In this document: piece after piece, positions 53,922 to 62,049 of the stretch
Numbering within the stretch: the first letter of the stretch is position 1
Layout of the letters: each line of letters starts with the position of its first letter
NCBI GenBank assembly: GCA_046348685.1
Contig: JAXMDT010000001.1
Span: 1-64,000, forward strand
Source of the DNA: JAXMDT01 sp046348685
Lineage (GTDB): Bacteria > Pseudomonadota > Alphaproteobacteria > Rickettsiales > UBA998
DNA: 64,000 bases
Reading direction: 5' to 3'
Program-made: the position numbers and the translations under genes
Notes under the pieces: model-generated
What the model was told of the DNA's origin: nothing
Database searches by the model: none
What the model saw: only the letters and a program-made list of their open reading frames with translations

Positions 53922-54950
53922 ATGAAGAAAATCAACGTCGCGATTTTGGGAGCAAGTGGATACACGGGTGCGGAGCTGCTGCGCCTGCTGCCGCTGCATC
54001 CGCAGGTGGAGATCGCCGCGCTGACGGCGGAAACGCAGGCCGGTCAAAAGATGGCCGATGTCTTCCCGCACCTCGCGCATATGGGATTTCCGGATCTGGT
54101 GACGATCGAGCAGGTGGATTTTTCAAAAATCGATCTGGTGTTCTGCTGCCTTCCGCACGGCACGACGCAAGCGGTGCTTTCCAAACTGCCGGAGCATGTA
54201 CGGATCGTCGATCTGTCGGCGGATTTCAGGCTGCGCGATGAAACGTCGTATGCCGAATGGTATGGGCACGCGCACCAGGCTTCGGCCTTGCAGAAAGAGG
54301 CGGTGTATGGACTTACCGAACATTACCGCGATCAGGTGAAAACCGCGCGCCTTGTCGCCAATCCCGGCTGCTATCCGACGAGCGCGTTGCTGCCGCTGGT
54401 TCCGCTGTTAAAAGCCAAGGCGATCAGCGAAGAGGGAATCATTATCGATGCAAAATCCGGCGTGACCGGGGCAGGGCGAAGCGTGAAACGGAATCTGCTT
54501 TTCTGCGAAATCGATGAAGGCATGAGCGCTTACAGCGTCGGTCATCACCGTCATATGCCGGAGATCGAGCAGGAAATGAGTATCGCGGCAGGTACGGCAA
54601 TCACCATCAATTTCACGCCGCACCTGATTCCAATCAGAAGGGGTATGATCTCTACCATCTACGTCAAACTTAACAAAACGCTGGATGATGCGCGGAAGGT
54701 TCTGACTGATGCCTACGCAAGCGAGTATTTCGTGCATGTGCTGGATAAAGGTGTGATGCCTTCAACGCATTCGGTGCGCGGCACGAACTATTGCCAGATG
54801 AACGTGTTTAAAGGCCGGACGGATAAGGACATGATTATCGTCAGCGCCATCGACAATCTCGGCAAAGGCGCATCCACGCAGGCAATCCAGAATATGAACG
54901 TGATGTTTGGCTTTGATGAAACGGAAGTGTTAAGAGCTACGGCGATTTGA
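53922..54950 (+). CDS. argC: N-acetyl-gamma-glutamyl-phosphate reductase ArgC
   Basis: A 342-residue enzyme of arginine synthesis. The Rossmann motif is VAILGASGYTGAELLRLL, the catalytic Cys150 lies in VANPGCYPTSALL, and the conserved His in GHHRHMPEIEQE follows. The ATG at 53922 has GGAG 7 bases upstream; the earlier ATG at 53907 lies inside the repeat element. The gene is flanked by repeat elements on both sides. Confidence 0.96.
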   Translation: MKKINVAILGASGYTGAELLRLLPLHPQVEIAALTAETQAGQKMADVFPHLAHMGFPDLVTIEQVDFSKIDLVFCCLPHGTTQAVLSKLPEHVRIVDLSADFRLRDETSYAEWYGHAHQASALQKEAVYGLTEHYRDQVKTARLVANPGCYPTSALLPLVPLLKAKAISEEGIIIDAKSGVTGAGRSVKRNLLFCEIDEGMSAYSVGHHRHMPEIEQEMSIAAGTAITINFTPHLIPIRRGMISTIYVKLNKTLDDARKVLTDAYASEYFVHVLDKGVMPSTHSVRGTNYCQMNVFKGRTDKDMIIVSAIDNLGKGASTQAIQNMNVMFGFDETEVLRATAI

Positions 54951-54952
54951 TG

Positions 54953-55059
54953 TGTCACCCCGGCGAAGGCTGGAATCCAGTCGTTCTTGTCTCATTATTC
55001 AGAAAGATATATCGCGCTTGCCGCGCTTTTGCTAGATTCCAGCTTTCGCTGGAATGACG
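54953..55059. repeat. Paired inverted repeat, TCATTCCAGC family
   Basis: The left arm is altered (TGTCACCCCGGCGAAGGCTG) while the right arm keeps CTAGATTCCAGCTTTCGCTG. The inner segment ATATCGCGCTTGCCGCGCTT is shared with the copy at 55981. Confidence 0.85.
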
Positions 55060-55072
55060 CGGTGAGGCACTC

Positions 55073-55972
55073 ATGGAAATCCTGAAATACACGCGTAAAC
55101 TGCTGGCCGGAAAAAATCTCAAGGATACGGAGGAATGGCTCCGCTTCAACATGAGCATGAGCGACGCGATTATCGCCGCCGTTTTTTTCAGCGCGATTTT
55201 TTTCAAGAAACTAAAGCTCAAGGAATATTTCGGCAGTGACGCGCCGGAAGATATCGCGACCGGTCTTCTCGACAAACATACGCCGCTGGAGGCGGTGCTG
55301 CTTTACCTGCACGACATGGGACATATCGCCGCGCTCGCCGGGTTTACGTTCCTCTGGTATTTTCTCTACAAACAGGCGGTGCATAAGGAAATCGGCATCG
55401 CGGCGAATTTGTTTTCGCGGTTCAATCCCCCGCATGACTGGAAGAAAATGATTGGATATGAATGGGTACCGTTCATCTCTATCGGCCTGACGGTCGCATT
55501 TATCGGCCTTGCCTGGTATGTCGATAAAATCCAGGTCTATATCCTGATCGTGCTGATTACCAATGTCATCGATATTCGCGGTAACTCCGTGGTGCGGCAA
55601 ACATTGATCCATCATTTCGCCGATCCCGCATACCTGCCGCTCGAGGCCGATTTGCATAAGGAATTTATCATGCGCCGCCGCGCCGTGGCGGAAGAATACT
55701 GGATCAAAAAACCGCAATTGGAACGCATCGGCCTGATGATCATCGGCAACGTCGCCGCGTTTGTGGCGCTCTTTTCCGAGCAGATTTTTGGCGTCGCACT
55801 GCCGATTCAGATTCCCTATGCCATGGTGGTTTTCGTGATCGCCGCGAATGAAATCATCATGTTCCGCTGGCGTAAGGAACGCGACAAGGCGATCAATAAA
55901 ATTGAAGACGATGAGGAAGAAGCGAACCGCAAGCGCACCAAGGAAGAGGTGGCGCATGTGGCAAAGGCATAA
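55073..55972 (+). CDS. Multi-pass membrane protein of unknown function
   Basis: A 299-residue protein. Membrane segments are likely near residues 31-46, 74-98, 132-150, 156-170, 224-240 and 246-262. The N-terminal 25 residues and the last 40 (Glu/Lys/Arg-rich) are cytoplasmic-looking and charged. Short conserved-looking pieces include LHDMGHIAALAGF and RFNPPHDWKKMIGYEW, but I cannot assign a family. It lies between two repeat elements, so it is probably a single-gene unit. Confidence 0.65.
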   Translation: MEILKYTRKLLAGKNLKDTEEWLRFNMSMSDAIIAAVFFSAIFFKKLKLKEYFGSDAPEDIATGLLDKHTPLEAVLLYLHDMGHIAALAGFTFLWYFLYKQAVHKEIGIAANLFSRFNPPHDWKKMIGYEWVPFISIGLTVAFIGLAWYVDKIQVYILIVLITNVIDIRGNSVVRQTLIHHFADPAYLPLEADLHKEFIMRRRAVAEEYWIKKPQLERIGLMIIGNVAAFVALFSEQIFGVALPIQIPYAMVVFVIAANEIIMFRWRKERDKAINKIEDDEEEANRKRTKEEVAHVAKA

Positions 55973-55980
55973 TTATTTTT

Positions 55981-56117
55981 CGTCATTCCAGCGCAAGCTG
56001 GAATCCAGTTCTTGTCATGCCGAACTCATTTTGGCATCCATGGATCCTGAAACAGTTCAGGATGACATATCGCGCTTGCCGCGCTATCGCTAGATTCCAG
56101 CTTGCGCTGGAATGACG
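55981..56117. repeat. Paired inverted repeat with a nested second palindrome
   Basis: Outer arms CGTCATTCCAGCGCAAGCTG and its complement ending CAGCTTGCGCTGGAATGACG. Both arms share a change from GAAAGC to GCAAGC, so they vary together. A second palindrome lies inside (GTCATGCCGAACTC...GTTCAGGATGAC). Confidence 0.88.
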
Positions 56118-56124
56118 TTTTATT

Positions 56125-56682
56125 ATGACATACAATCCCGATATGACCCATGCCCCGATCATCCTTCCTTATAACGGTATCAAGCCGACGATTGCGCCGG
56201 ATGCGTTTATAGCGCCGGGCGCGGTGATTATCGGTGATGTGGTGATTGGATCAAAAACCAATGTCTGGTTTGGCTGCGTCATTCGCGGCGATGTGAATAC
56301 GATACGCATCGGCGAGCGTACGAATATTCAGGATGGCACCGTCGTGCATGTAACCCGTAAGACGGGGCCTACGGTGATCGGCTCGGGCATCACTATCGGG
56401 CACAAAGCGCTGATCCATGCAGCAACATTGGAAGACGATTGCTTCATTGGTATGGGAGCAACAGCAATGGATTTTGCGGTGGTGAAATCCGGCGGCATGC
56501 TCGCCGCCGGCGCGGTGCTGACGCCGGGGAAAACCGTTCCGGCGGGTGAAATCTGGGCAGGCAATCCTGCGAAGTTATTCCGTCCATTGAAAGATGAGGA
56601 AAAAGCGTTCATTCCAGTCTCGGCTCAGAATTATGTGGAGCTGGGGGAAGAGTACCTTGCTGGGTTAAAAGGCGATAACTAA
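56125..56682 (+). CDS. Gamma-carbonic anhydrase family protein
   Basis: A 185-residue left-handed beta-helix protein with hexapeptide repeats. Metal ligands His75 (VVHVTR), His93 and His98 (IGHKALIH) are conserved, and the VWFGCVIRGDVNTIRIG and NIQDGTVVH segments are typical. Activity as a carbonic anhydrase is not certain for all family members. The start is at 56125; an ATG at 56143 is also possible. Confidence 0.92.
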   Translation: MTYNPDMTHAPIILPYNGIKPTIAPDAFIAPGAVIIGDVVIGSKTNVWFGCVIRGDVNTIRIGERTNIQDGTVVHVTRKTGPTVIGSGITIGHKALIHAATLEDDCFIGMGATAMDFAVVKSGGMLAAGAVLTPGKTVPAGEIWAGNPAKLFRPLKDEEKAFIPVSAQNYVELGEEYLAGLKGDN

Positions 56683-56785
56683 TAAAATACAGTTAGTTGC
56701 TACATTGTTGTATGTTTCCATAAAACTGATCTTTTCACAGAACCTTCACATTACTAACCCACGGAAAATTTTATAATAAAGTCCT

Positions 56786-57952
56786 ATGTGGGATGAAATC
56801 ACACACTATGCGAAGCTGATCGGCGGATGGCTCGGCGTACGGGTCATCAACGCGATTTCCGTTTTCTTTGCGATGAAAAATGGTGTGGTCGAAAGCCTTG
56901 CCATGGCTCCCGTTGTCGCGCTGCCGACCGGTCTTGCATTCGCCACCTACGTTTCCTACAGCGAAAGCAAAATGGAAAAGCGCCGGATGACGAACGCCTA
57001 CCGGCACGAGATCGCTGAACTCACCGGCAAACCCTGGAAAGAAGTTAGTGTTACTGACCTGGAAACGCTCGCCAAAGGTGACCACGAAGAACATATCTCG
57101 CCGGTGCATGTTTTTGAAGAAAAGTTAGACCGCAATCGTAATAAACGCTTTCTTTCGCTGATGGGACATATCGCCGGGGCTGCGGTGGCCTTCGGAGCCA
57201 TCTGGTTCGGTTTTGAGCATTTCAACAGCTCCTTCGAAAGCATGGGCACTGCCGTCAAAGATTTTTTCACAAACTGGATCGGCACGGAATCATTCGGGAA
57301 AAACCTGCCGGTGATGGCATCTGCGGGTCTGATTTCTCTGGCCGGTGATATCGCGTTTACCCTGACAGGCGAACGCATCCTCGGTTATGACAAGCCGACC
57401 GTCTACGATCAGGTGCAGCACATCAAGCATGACATGCGCCTTGGGCGCGTGCTGACGGAAGAGAAAGTGTTTGGCGTAGTGCTGGCGGCAAACCCTGGGT
57501 TCAGCAAAGGAATCGAAGAAAGATACGGCCAGCCCTTTGAAAAGCTTCCGGCGAAATACCAGCAGGAAATTATCAATGCTTTCGACCAGACCTATCCCAT
57601 CAAGCGCCTGACGGCGGAAATCGAGGGAGGCTTGCGCAGCCCGAATGAAATTGCGTTCTTTGCTTACGGCCAGGAATCCGGCGTGCCGTTGAAACAACCA
57701 AAAGAAAAAATATCCGAAAAGGTGCCGGAGAAAGAAAAGCAGATCAGCCTTGATCTGAGCATGGTGCCCGCAACCACACGGATCGTTGCTGTGTCAGAGC
57801 CGGTAGTGGGCGCACCGGGAAAAGCAGTCAGCGCCGCGCAGCATGAAGGATATCTCAATAAAGCCATGGCTCAGGGAAAAATGGTTCAGGAAAGTTTCGT
57901 AAAACGCCTGGAGCAGGAGTTGGCCACGGCGAACAACAGCATAAAAATATAA
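56786..57952 (+). CDS. Membrane protein of unknown function
   Basis: A 388-residue protein with hydrophobic stretches near residues 15-30, 38-55, 122-140 and 170-190; the rest is charged and the last 90 residues are Lys/Glu/Pro-rich and disordered-looking. It has no recognised family. It stands alone between the carbonic-anhydrase gene and the convergent cspA. No strong ribosome site is seen (GTCCTATG context). Confidence 0.6.
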   Translation: MWDEITHYAKLIGGWLGVRVINAISVFFAMKNGVVESLAMAPVVALPTGLAFATYVSYSESKMEKRRMTNAYRHEIAELTGKPWKEVSVTDLETLAKGDHEEHISPVHVFEEKLDRNRNKRFLSLMGHIAGAAVAFGAIWFGFEHFNSSFESMGTAVKDFFTNWIGTESFGKNLPVMASAGLISLAGDIAFTLTGERILGYDKPTVYDQVQHIKHDMRLGRVLTEEKVFGVVLAANPGFSKGIEERYGQPFEKLPAKYQQEIINAFDQTYPIKRLTAEIEGGLRSPNEIAFFAYGQESGVPLKQPKEKISEKVPEKEKQISLDLSMVPATTRIVAVSEPVVGAPGKAVSAAQHEGYLNKAMAQGKMVQESFVKRLEQELATANNSIKI

Positions 57953-57959
57953 CTGAAAT

Positions 57960-57990
57960 AAAAACGGCGCGGGGAGATTCCACCGCGCCG
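57960..57990 (-). terminator. Intrinsic terminator of cspA
   Basis: A perfect stem CGGCGCGG / CCGCGCCG; on the minus strand it is followed by TTTTTATTT. Confidence 0.85.
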
Positions 57991-58015
57991 ATTCACATTT
58001 TTCTCTATCGAAAAA

Positions 58016-58222
58016 TTAGCCTTCCAGCTTCAGGTTGACCGCCGAGGTCTTGCCTTTGTTGGTAGCGAGTTCAAAGCCGACTTTTTGCCCTTCATGAAGC
58101 GTGCGCAGACCTGCTTTTTCAACAGCAGTCACGTGCACGAATACATCTTTCGATCCATCTTCCGGTTGAATGAACCCATAGCCTTTGGTTGGGTTAAACC
58201 ATTTTACGACGCCACTTGTCAT
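58016..58222 (-). CDS. cspA: Cold-shock protein
   Basis: A 68-residue single cold-shock domain. RNP1 is KGYGFIQP and RNP2 is VFVHVTAV. It binds single-stranded nucleic acid and melts RNA structure. AAAGGA lies about 9 bases before the ATG. The promoter at 58418 gives a leader of about 190 bases, similar to the leaders that control cspA translation by temperature in other bacteria. Confidence 0.95.
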   Translation of the reverse strand: MTSGVVKWFNPTKGYGFIQPEDGSKDVFVHVTAVEKAGLRTLHEGQKVGFELATNKGKTSAVNLKLEG

Positions 58223-58417
58223 GACAACGATCCTTTAAAAGAGTGTGTTACGGCACAAACCATTCGTGCCGCAGATGAGATGGGAAATAACTCCGCTACG
58301 CTGTCATGCCGGGAGTAAAGGAATCGCTGCCTTTTTAAAAAGCAAAATTCTAACGTGCAAATCAAGAAAGCTCTTGGATAGCACACCCGTCACGACGCGC
58401 GTCACCGCATCACCGCT

Positions 58418-58447
58418 TTTATATCGCAAAAACAGGCGTTAAGTCAA
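58418..58447 (-). promoter_or_regulatory. Probable cspA promoter
   Basis: On the minus strand, TTGACT (58447-58442) and TATAAA (58423-58418) are separated by 18 bases, close to the sigma-70 consensus. Transcription from about 58411 would give a leader of about 190 bases, containing an 8-10 bp hairpin (GGCACGAATGGTTTGTGCC) just before the ribosome site. Confidence 0.65.
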
Positions 58448-58488
58448 TACTTTAGAAAAAACGCAGTAATCACCTTGGGAAACTGAGG

Positions 58489-59781
58489 CTAAGCCGCATT
58501 TTTACGTGAGGCGTTCCGCATGGCCTGATCGAGATCGGCCATAATATCGTCGGCATGCTCTAAGCCTATGGAAACACGCAATGTTTCCGGCCCAATACCC
58601 GCTTTTTCAAGATGCTCGGACGAAAGCTGGCTATGGGTCGTGGAAGCAGGGTGAATCACCAGGCTGCGCGTATCGCCGATATTGGCGACATGCCGGAAGA
58701 TTTTCAGGTTTGTCGCGGTGCCCTTGGCTGCGTCATAACCGCCCTTCAGACCGAAGGTGAAAACAGAACCCTGACCGTTCGGCGCATATTTCTTGGCAAG
58801 CGTATGGTACTTGTTGTTCGGTAGGCCGATATAATTCACCCAGGCGACGAGCGGATGATTTTCGAGCCACTTCGCAACGGTGAGCGCATTCGATGAGTGA
58901 CGCTCCATGCGCAGCGCAAGTGTTTCCAAACCGTTCAAGGTGAGAAATGCGTTCATCGGCGACTGGCATGCGCCAAGGTCGCGCAATCCTACCGCGATGG
59001 TGCGGAAGGTGAATGCCATGTTACCGAACGTTTCATGGAAATTCATATTGTCATACGCCGGTTCGGGGCCATTGAGCATAGGGAACTTATCGTTCTGCCC
59101 CCAGTCGAACGTGCCGGAATCCACCATGATGCCGCCCATGGCAGAGCCGTTGCCGCAAAGATATTTGGTGCTGGATGCAACCACGATATCCGCGCCCCAT
59201 TCGATCGGGCGGAGAAGGGCAGGCGAGGCCATCGTGTTATCGACGATGAGGGGAATGCCTGCGTTATGCGCGATGTCGGCGAGCGCCTCGATATCAGAAA
59301 TAATCCCGGCCGGATTTGCAAAACTTTCGCAGTAAAGCGCCTTGGTTTTTGGCGTAATGGCATTTTTCACCGCATTCAGATCACCAAAATCGACGAGGCT
59401 CGATTGCCAGCCAAATTGCTTGAAGCTATTTTTAAATTGGCTCGTCGTGCCGCCGTAGAGACGGTGCGAGGCGACGATGTGGTCACCTGCAGTCAGCAGA
59501 TTGAAAAACGTGGTGAGCTGAATGGCATGACCGGACGCCGCCGCCGCCGCACCGACGCCGCCCTCGAGCGCTGCGATACGGTCCTGCAATGCCGAAACCG
59601 TAGGGTTGGTCAGGCGAGAATACACATAGCCGACTTCTTTCAATGTAAAGAGATTCGCGGCATGCGCGGCATCCTTGAACTGGAAGGAAACGGATTGATG
59701 AATGGGCACCTGCACGGAACCGGTTGCAGCATCGGGCACAGCTCCGGCGTGAATGGCAAGCGTTTCGAATTTATGCGACAT
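58489..59781 (-). CDS. metY: O-acetylhomoserine (thiol)-lyase MetY
   Basis: A 430-residue PLP enzyme of the Cys/Met metabolism family. It makes homocysteine from O-acetylhomoserine and sulfide. The PLP lysine is Lys206 in SSTKYLCGNG; YSRLTNPT and the HRLYGGT segment are typical of the O-acetylhomoserine type. The ATG at 59781 has GGAG 8 bases upstream; the longer frame from 59832 begins inside a repeat remnant. Confidence 0.94.
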   Translation of the reverse strand: MSHKFETLAIHAGAVPDAATGSVQVPIHQSVSFQFKDAAHAANLFTLKEVGYVYSRLTNPTVSALQDRIAALEGGVGAAAAASGHAIQLTTFFNLLTAGDHIVASHRLYGGTTSQFKNSFKQFGWQSSLVDFGDLNAVKNAITPKTKALYCESFANPAGIISDIEALADIAHNAGIPLIVDNTMASPALLRPIEWGADIVVASSTKYLCGNGSAMGGIMVDSGTFDWGQNDKFPMLNGPEPAYDNMNFHETFGNMAFTFRTIAVGLRDLGACQSPMNAFLTLNGLETLALRMERHSSNALTVAKWLENHPLVAWVNYIGLPNNKYHTLAKKYAPNGQGSVFTFGLKGGYDAAKGTATNLKIFRHVANIGDTRSLVIHPASTTHSQLSSEHLEKAGIGPETLRVSIGLEHADDIMADLDQAMRNASRKNAA

Positions 59782-59874
59782 TTCGTAGCTCCATGGAAAA
59801 GGCGTGGATCCCGGCTTGCGCCTGGATGACATAGTGCCGTTCTTTAAGCATGCGGCGTGAACGGATGCAACAGA

Positions 59875-61629
59875 TTAGCGTGCTGCACTGCGAACAGGCT
59901 TTTTTGCCTCTTCAATGCATAGGGCTGCCGTGGAGGAAAGAACGGAGTCAATTTCCGCGGCTATTTTCTTTTTATCGATCACGGCTTCTTTATCACAATG
60001 ATGCCATAGGGCGCCGGCGATGGCTCCAACAAAAGCACCGCCAAGCAGCGTATCGGATAAAGCAATACCGCTGGTATCCGCTTTCTGATGCACACCGTCG
60101 ATGGAGTGGATGCTGCCCGCAGTAACACTTCCCCAAACCGCGCCATTGGCGGCGCCTTTCGCCGTATGATTAAGGAAATCGCGGCGAGTGATTTCCGGCT
60201 CTGGCAACACGCGATCGATCACTTCGCGCGCTGCATCGTTTGCCGGATGCGGCGGGATATCTTTCAGTCTCGGTTGGCGGTCCGGCGGACCAGCCATGTC
60301 CGGCATCTTCCTGCGCTGCATCGGCTCATACGCTTCGGTGCGATTTCGCAGCCTGCTCACCGAATTTGTGATAAGGTTTCGCAGGTCCAATTCAATGATA
60401 TTCGGATGATCGAAGTCGGGGCCGTTAAAGGCTCGCTCCCGGAGCGTGCTTTTATCCGGATTATCGACGGCAGATTCGGGATTAAGCCCATACTTAAAAT
60501 ATGTGACGAGCCAATGAATTGCCCCCTGATTGTTTGCTTCCGCTCCCAGTGTTTCTGGTTCAAAAGGTATCGCTTCGAACTTTTTCTCCTTTGTAAGCGG
60601 ATCCTCGACTTCTTTAAACATCTGCTTTCTTCTAAGCCCTTTCTTGTATGCGTGCAGAATCGTGTCGCAGACAAGAAACTCGCGGATATCGGTTTCGCTC
60701 GGAACGCCTTGGTTCACGATGGTTTCCTCCACTTGATCGCGTTTCGCTTTTAGACGGCTTAAAAATTCGACGCGGAAATCGGTATCCGTTTTCAGCGCGT
60801 GAAGGAAAGTAAGCTCTTTCGAAGATTCCCGCGTGTAGGCTTCGCAATAGGCAGCTGTCGCCTTGAAGATGCGGTCCAGTTCCGCGGCGAATTCTTTCTG
60901 TTCAATAATAATGCCATGGCTGGTGCAATATTTGAAAACCGCTCCCGCAGTACTGCCGAGCAGCATATCAATGGTCAGCGGATGAAAAGATTGCAGCGCA
61001 GGTATATCTGGCGCCGGTATTAGCGGCCGCACCAATCCGCCTGCAGCGCCGCCCGCCGCGTAACCAACAACCGCACCCATGCCTGCCTGCTTTAGAAGGT
61101 CCCTGCGGCCAACGCCATCCTGCGGTTCATCGACTTTGGGCGCATCACTTGCATCCCGGTGCAGATGTTTCAATGCTACCCGGACTGAATCTGGTTTCTT
61201 CTCTGGACGGTAAGCCAGCGTTTTCTGCAGGAAGGAACGACGCGAATGCGTACGCGGCCGACCCTCGGCATGTTCCAGTGCGTTCTCAAGAAAATGGATA
61301 AGATGTTCGGCCTGTTCGTCGGGAGATACACCTTTTTTGGCCGCAAGTAGCATGCTCTCGGCAGCCAGGTATTGGTTTCGCGGGGTTATTTTATTCTTGT
61401 CCTGTTCGTCTGACGACTCGAGTGCCGTATCGCGACTGACAACGGGCTCGCGTAGTGCAACCAGCGCCTGTAGCCTGACCTCACGCAATGAAGATAAGAA
61501 TCTATCCAGAACAGCCGGATTTTTCAGCGCGGTAAAAAGTGCCTTCCGGGTTGCGGCGTCAATGGATGAAGATGTGATAATGGAGTCGCGCATAGGTGAT
61601 AACTTGGCCGTCGTTAAGATGTGTTCCAT
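59875..61629 (-). CDS. Large unknown protein with duplicated Tat-like/hydrophobic modules
   Basis: A 584-residue protein. Twin-arginine-like motifs occur at SRRSFLQK (129-136), GRRDLLKQ (174-181) and TRRDFLNH (481-488). The last two open a duplicated module of about 90 residues: RRDxL, a Gly/Ala-rich hydrophobic stretch, a second hydrophobic helix LGxxxGAxxxxxxxxC, then KxxAAExDxxxxxTAAxC. The cysteines fall at 235/262 and 545/571. Between the modules is a charged helical region. The motifs are internal, so this is not a normal Tat precursor. The family is unknown. It diverges from the epimerase gene across 420 bp. Confidence 0.65.
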   Translation of the reverse strand: MEHILTTAKLSPMRDSIITSSSIDAATRKALFTALKNPAVLDRFLSSLREVRLQALVALREPVVSRDTALESSDEQDKNKITPRNQYLAAESMLLAAKKGVSPDEQAEHLIHFLENALEHAEGRPRTHSRRSFLQKTLAYRPEKKPDSVRVALKHLHRDASDAPKVDEPQDGVGRRDLLKQAGMGAVVGYAAGGAAGGLVRPLIPAPDIPALQSFHPLTIDMLLGSTAGAVFKYCTSHGIIIEQKEFAAELDRIFKATAAYCEAYTRESSKELTFLHALKTDTDFRVEFLSRLKAKRDQVEETIVNQGVPSETDIREFLVCDTILHAYKKGLRRKQMFKEVEDPLTKEKKFEAIPFEPETLGAEANNQGAIHWLVTYFKYGLNPESAVDNPDKSTLRERAFNGPDFDHPNIIELDLRNLITNSVSRLRNRTEAYEPMQRRKMPDMAGPPDRQPRLKDIPPHPANDAAREVIDRVLPEPEITRRDFLNHTAKGAANGAVWGSVTAGSIHSIDGVHQKADTSGIALSDTLLGGAFVGAIAGALWHHCDKEAVIDKKKIAAEIDSVLSSTAALCIEEAKKPVRSAAR

Positions 61630-62049
61630 AAGGCTTTTTTATTTCCATAGGAAATTCCTGCCAGGTTAAGGATATAAAAACGCGATACGGATCATTATGC
61701 TCCTAGCCAAATTCCGTGGCATAATTGTGACAAAACGGGACATTTCCGGAGAAAAAAATTTTAACTTATGAACTATTGGTTACGTTAATATTTTATAATA
61801 ATATTTATAAGCAACTGAAACAAAGAATGATTATTGCTGAATTGTATCGGAATGAATCGAATTTAAGGCGGATTCGTTAAAAACATTGGTTAAATTGCAT
61901 GCAAAATTAGCAAGCTTTTAATCCGCCCTCTCCATTATAGGCATGCATGTTGCACATGCTCAACGTGCCAGCACTGCCACAACATGTGGTGTATAAAAAA
62001 TTTGAATACTCAATAGCTTGGGTTCGCCCTGTGTTTAGGAGGCTTTGTT
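61630..62049. promoter_or_regulatory. Divergent AT-rich region upstream of the epimerase gene
   Basis: 420 bases without a gene. It carries perfect inverted arms GGCGGATT (61867-61874) and AATCCGCC (61920-61927), 45 bases apart, and a second set of short palindromes around TGCATGCA (about 61898). An AGGAGG site precedes the ATG at 62050. It probably holds the promoters of both genes. Confidence 0.5.
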
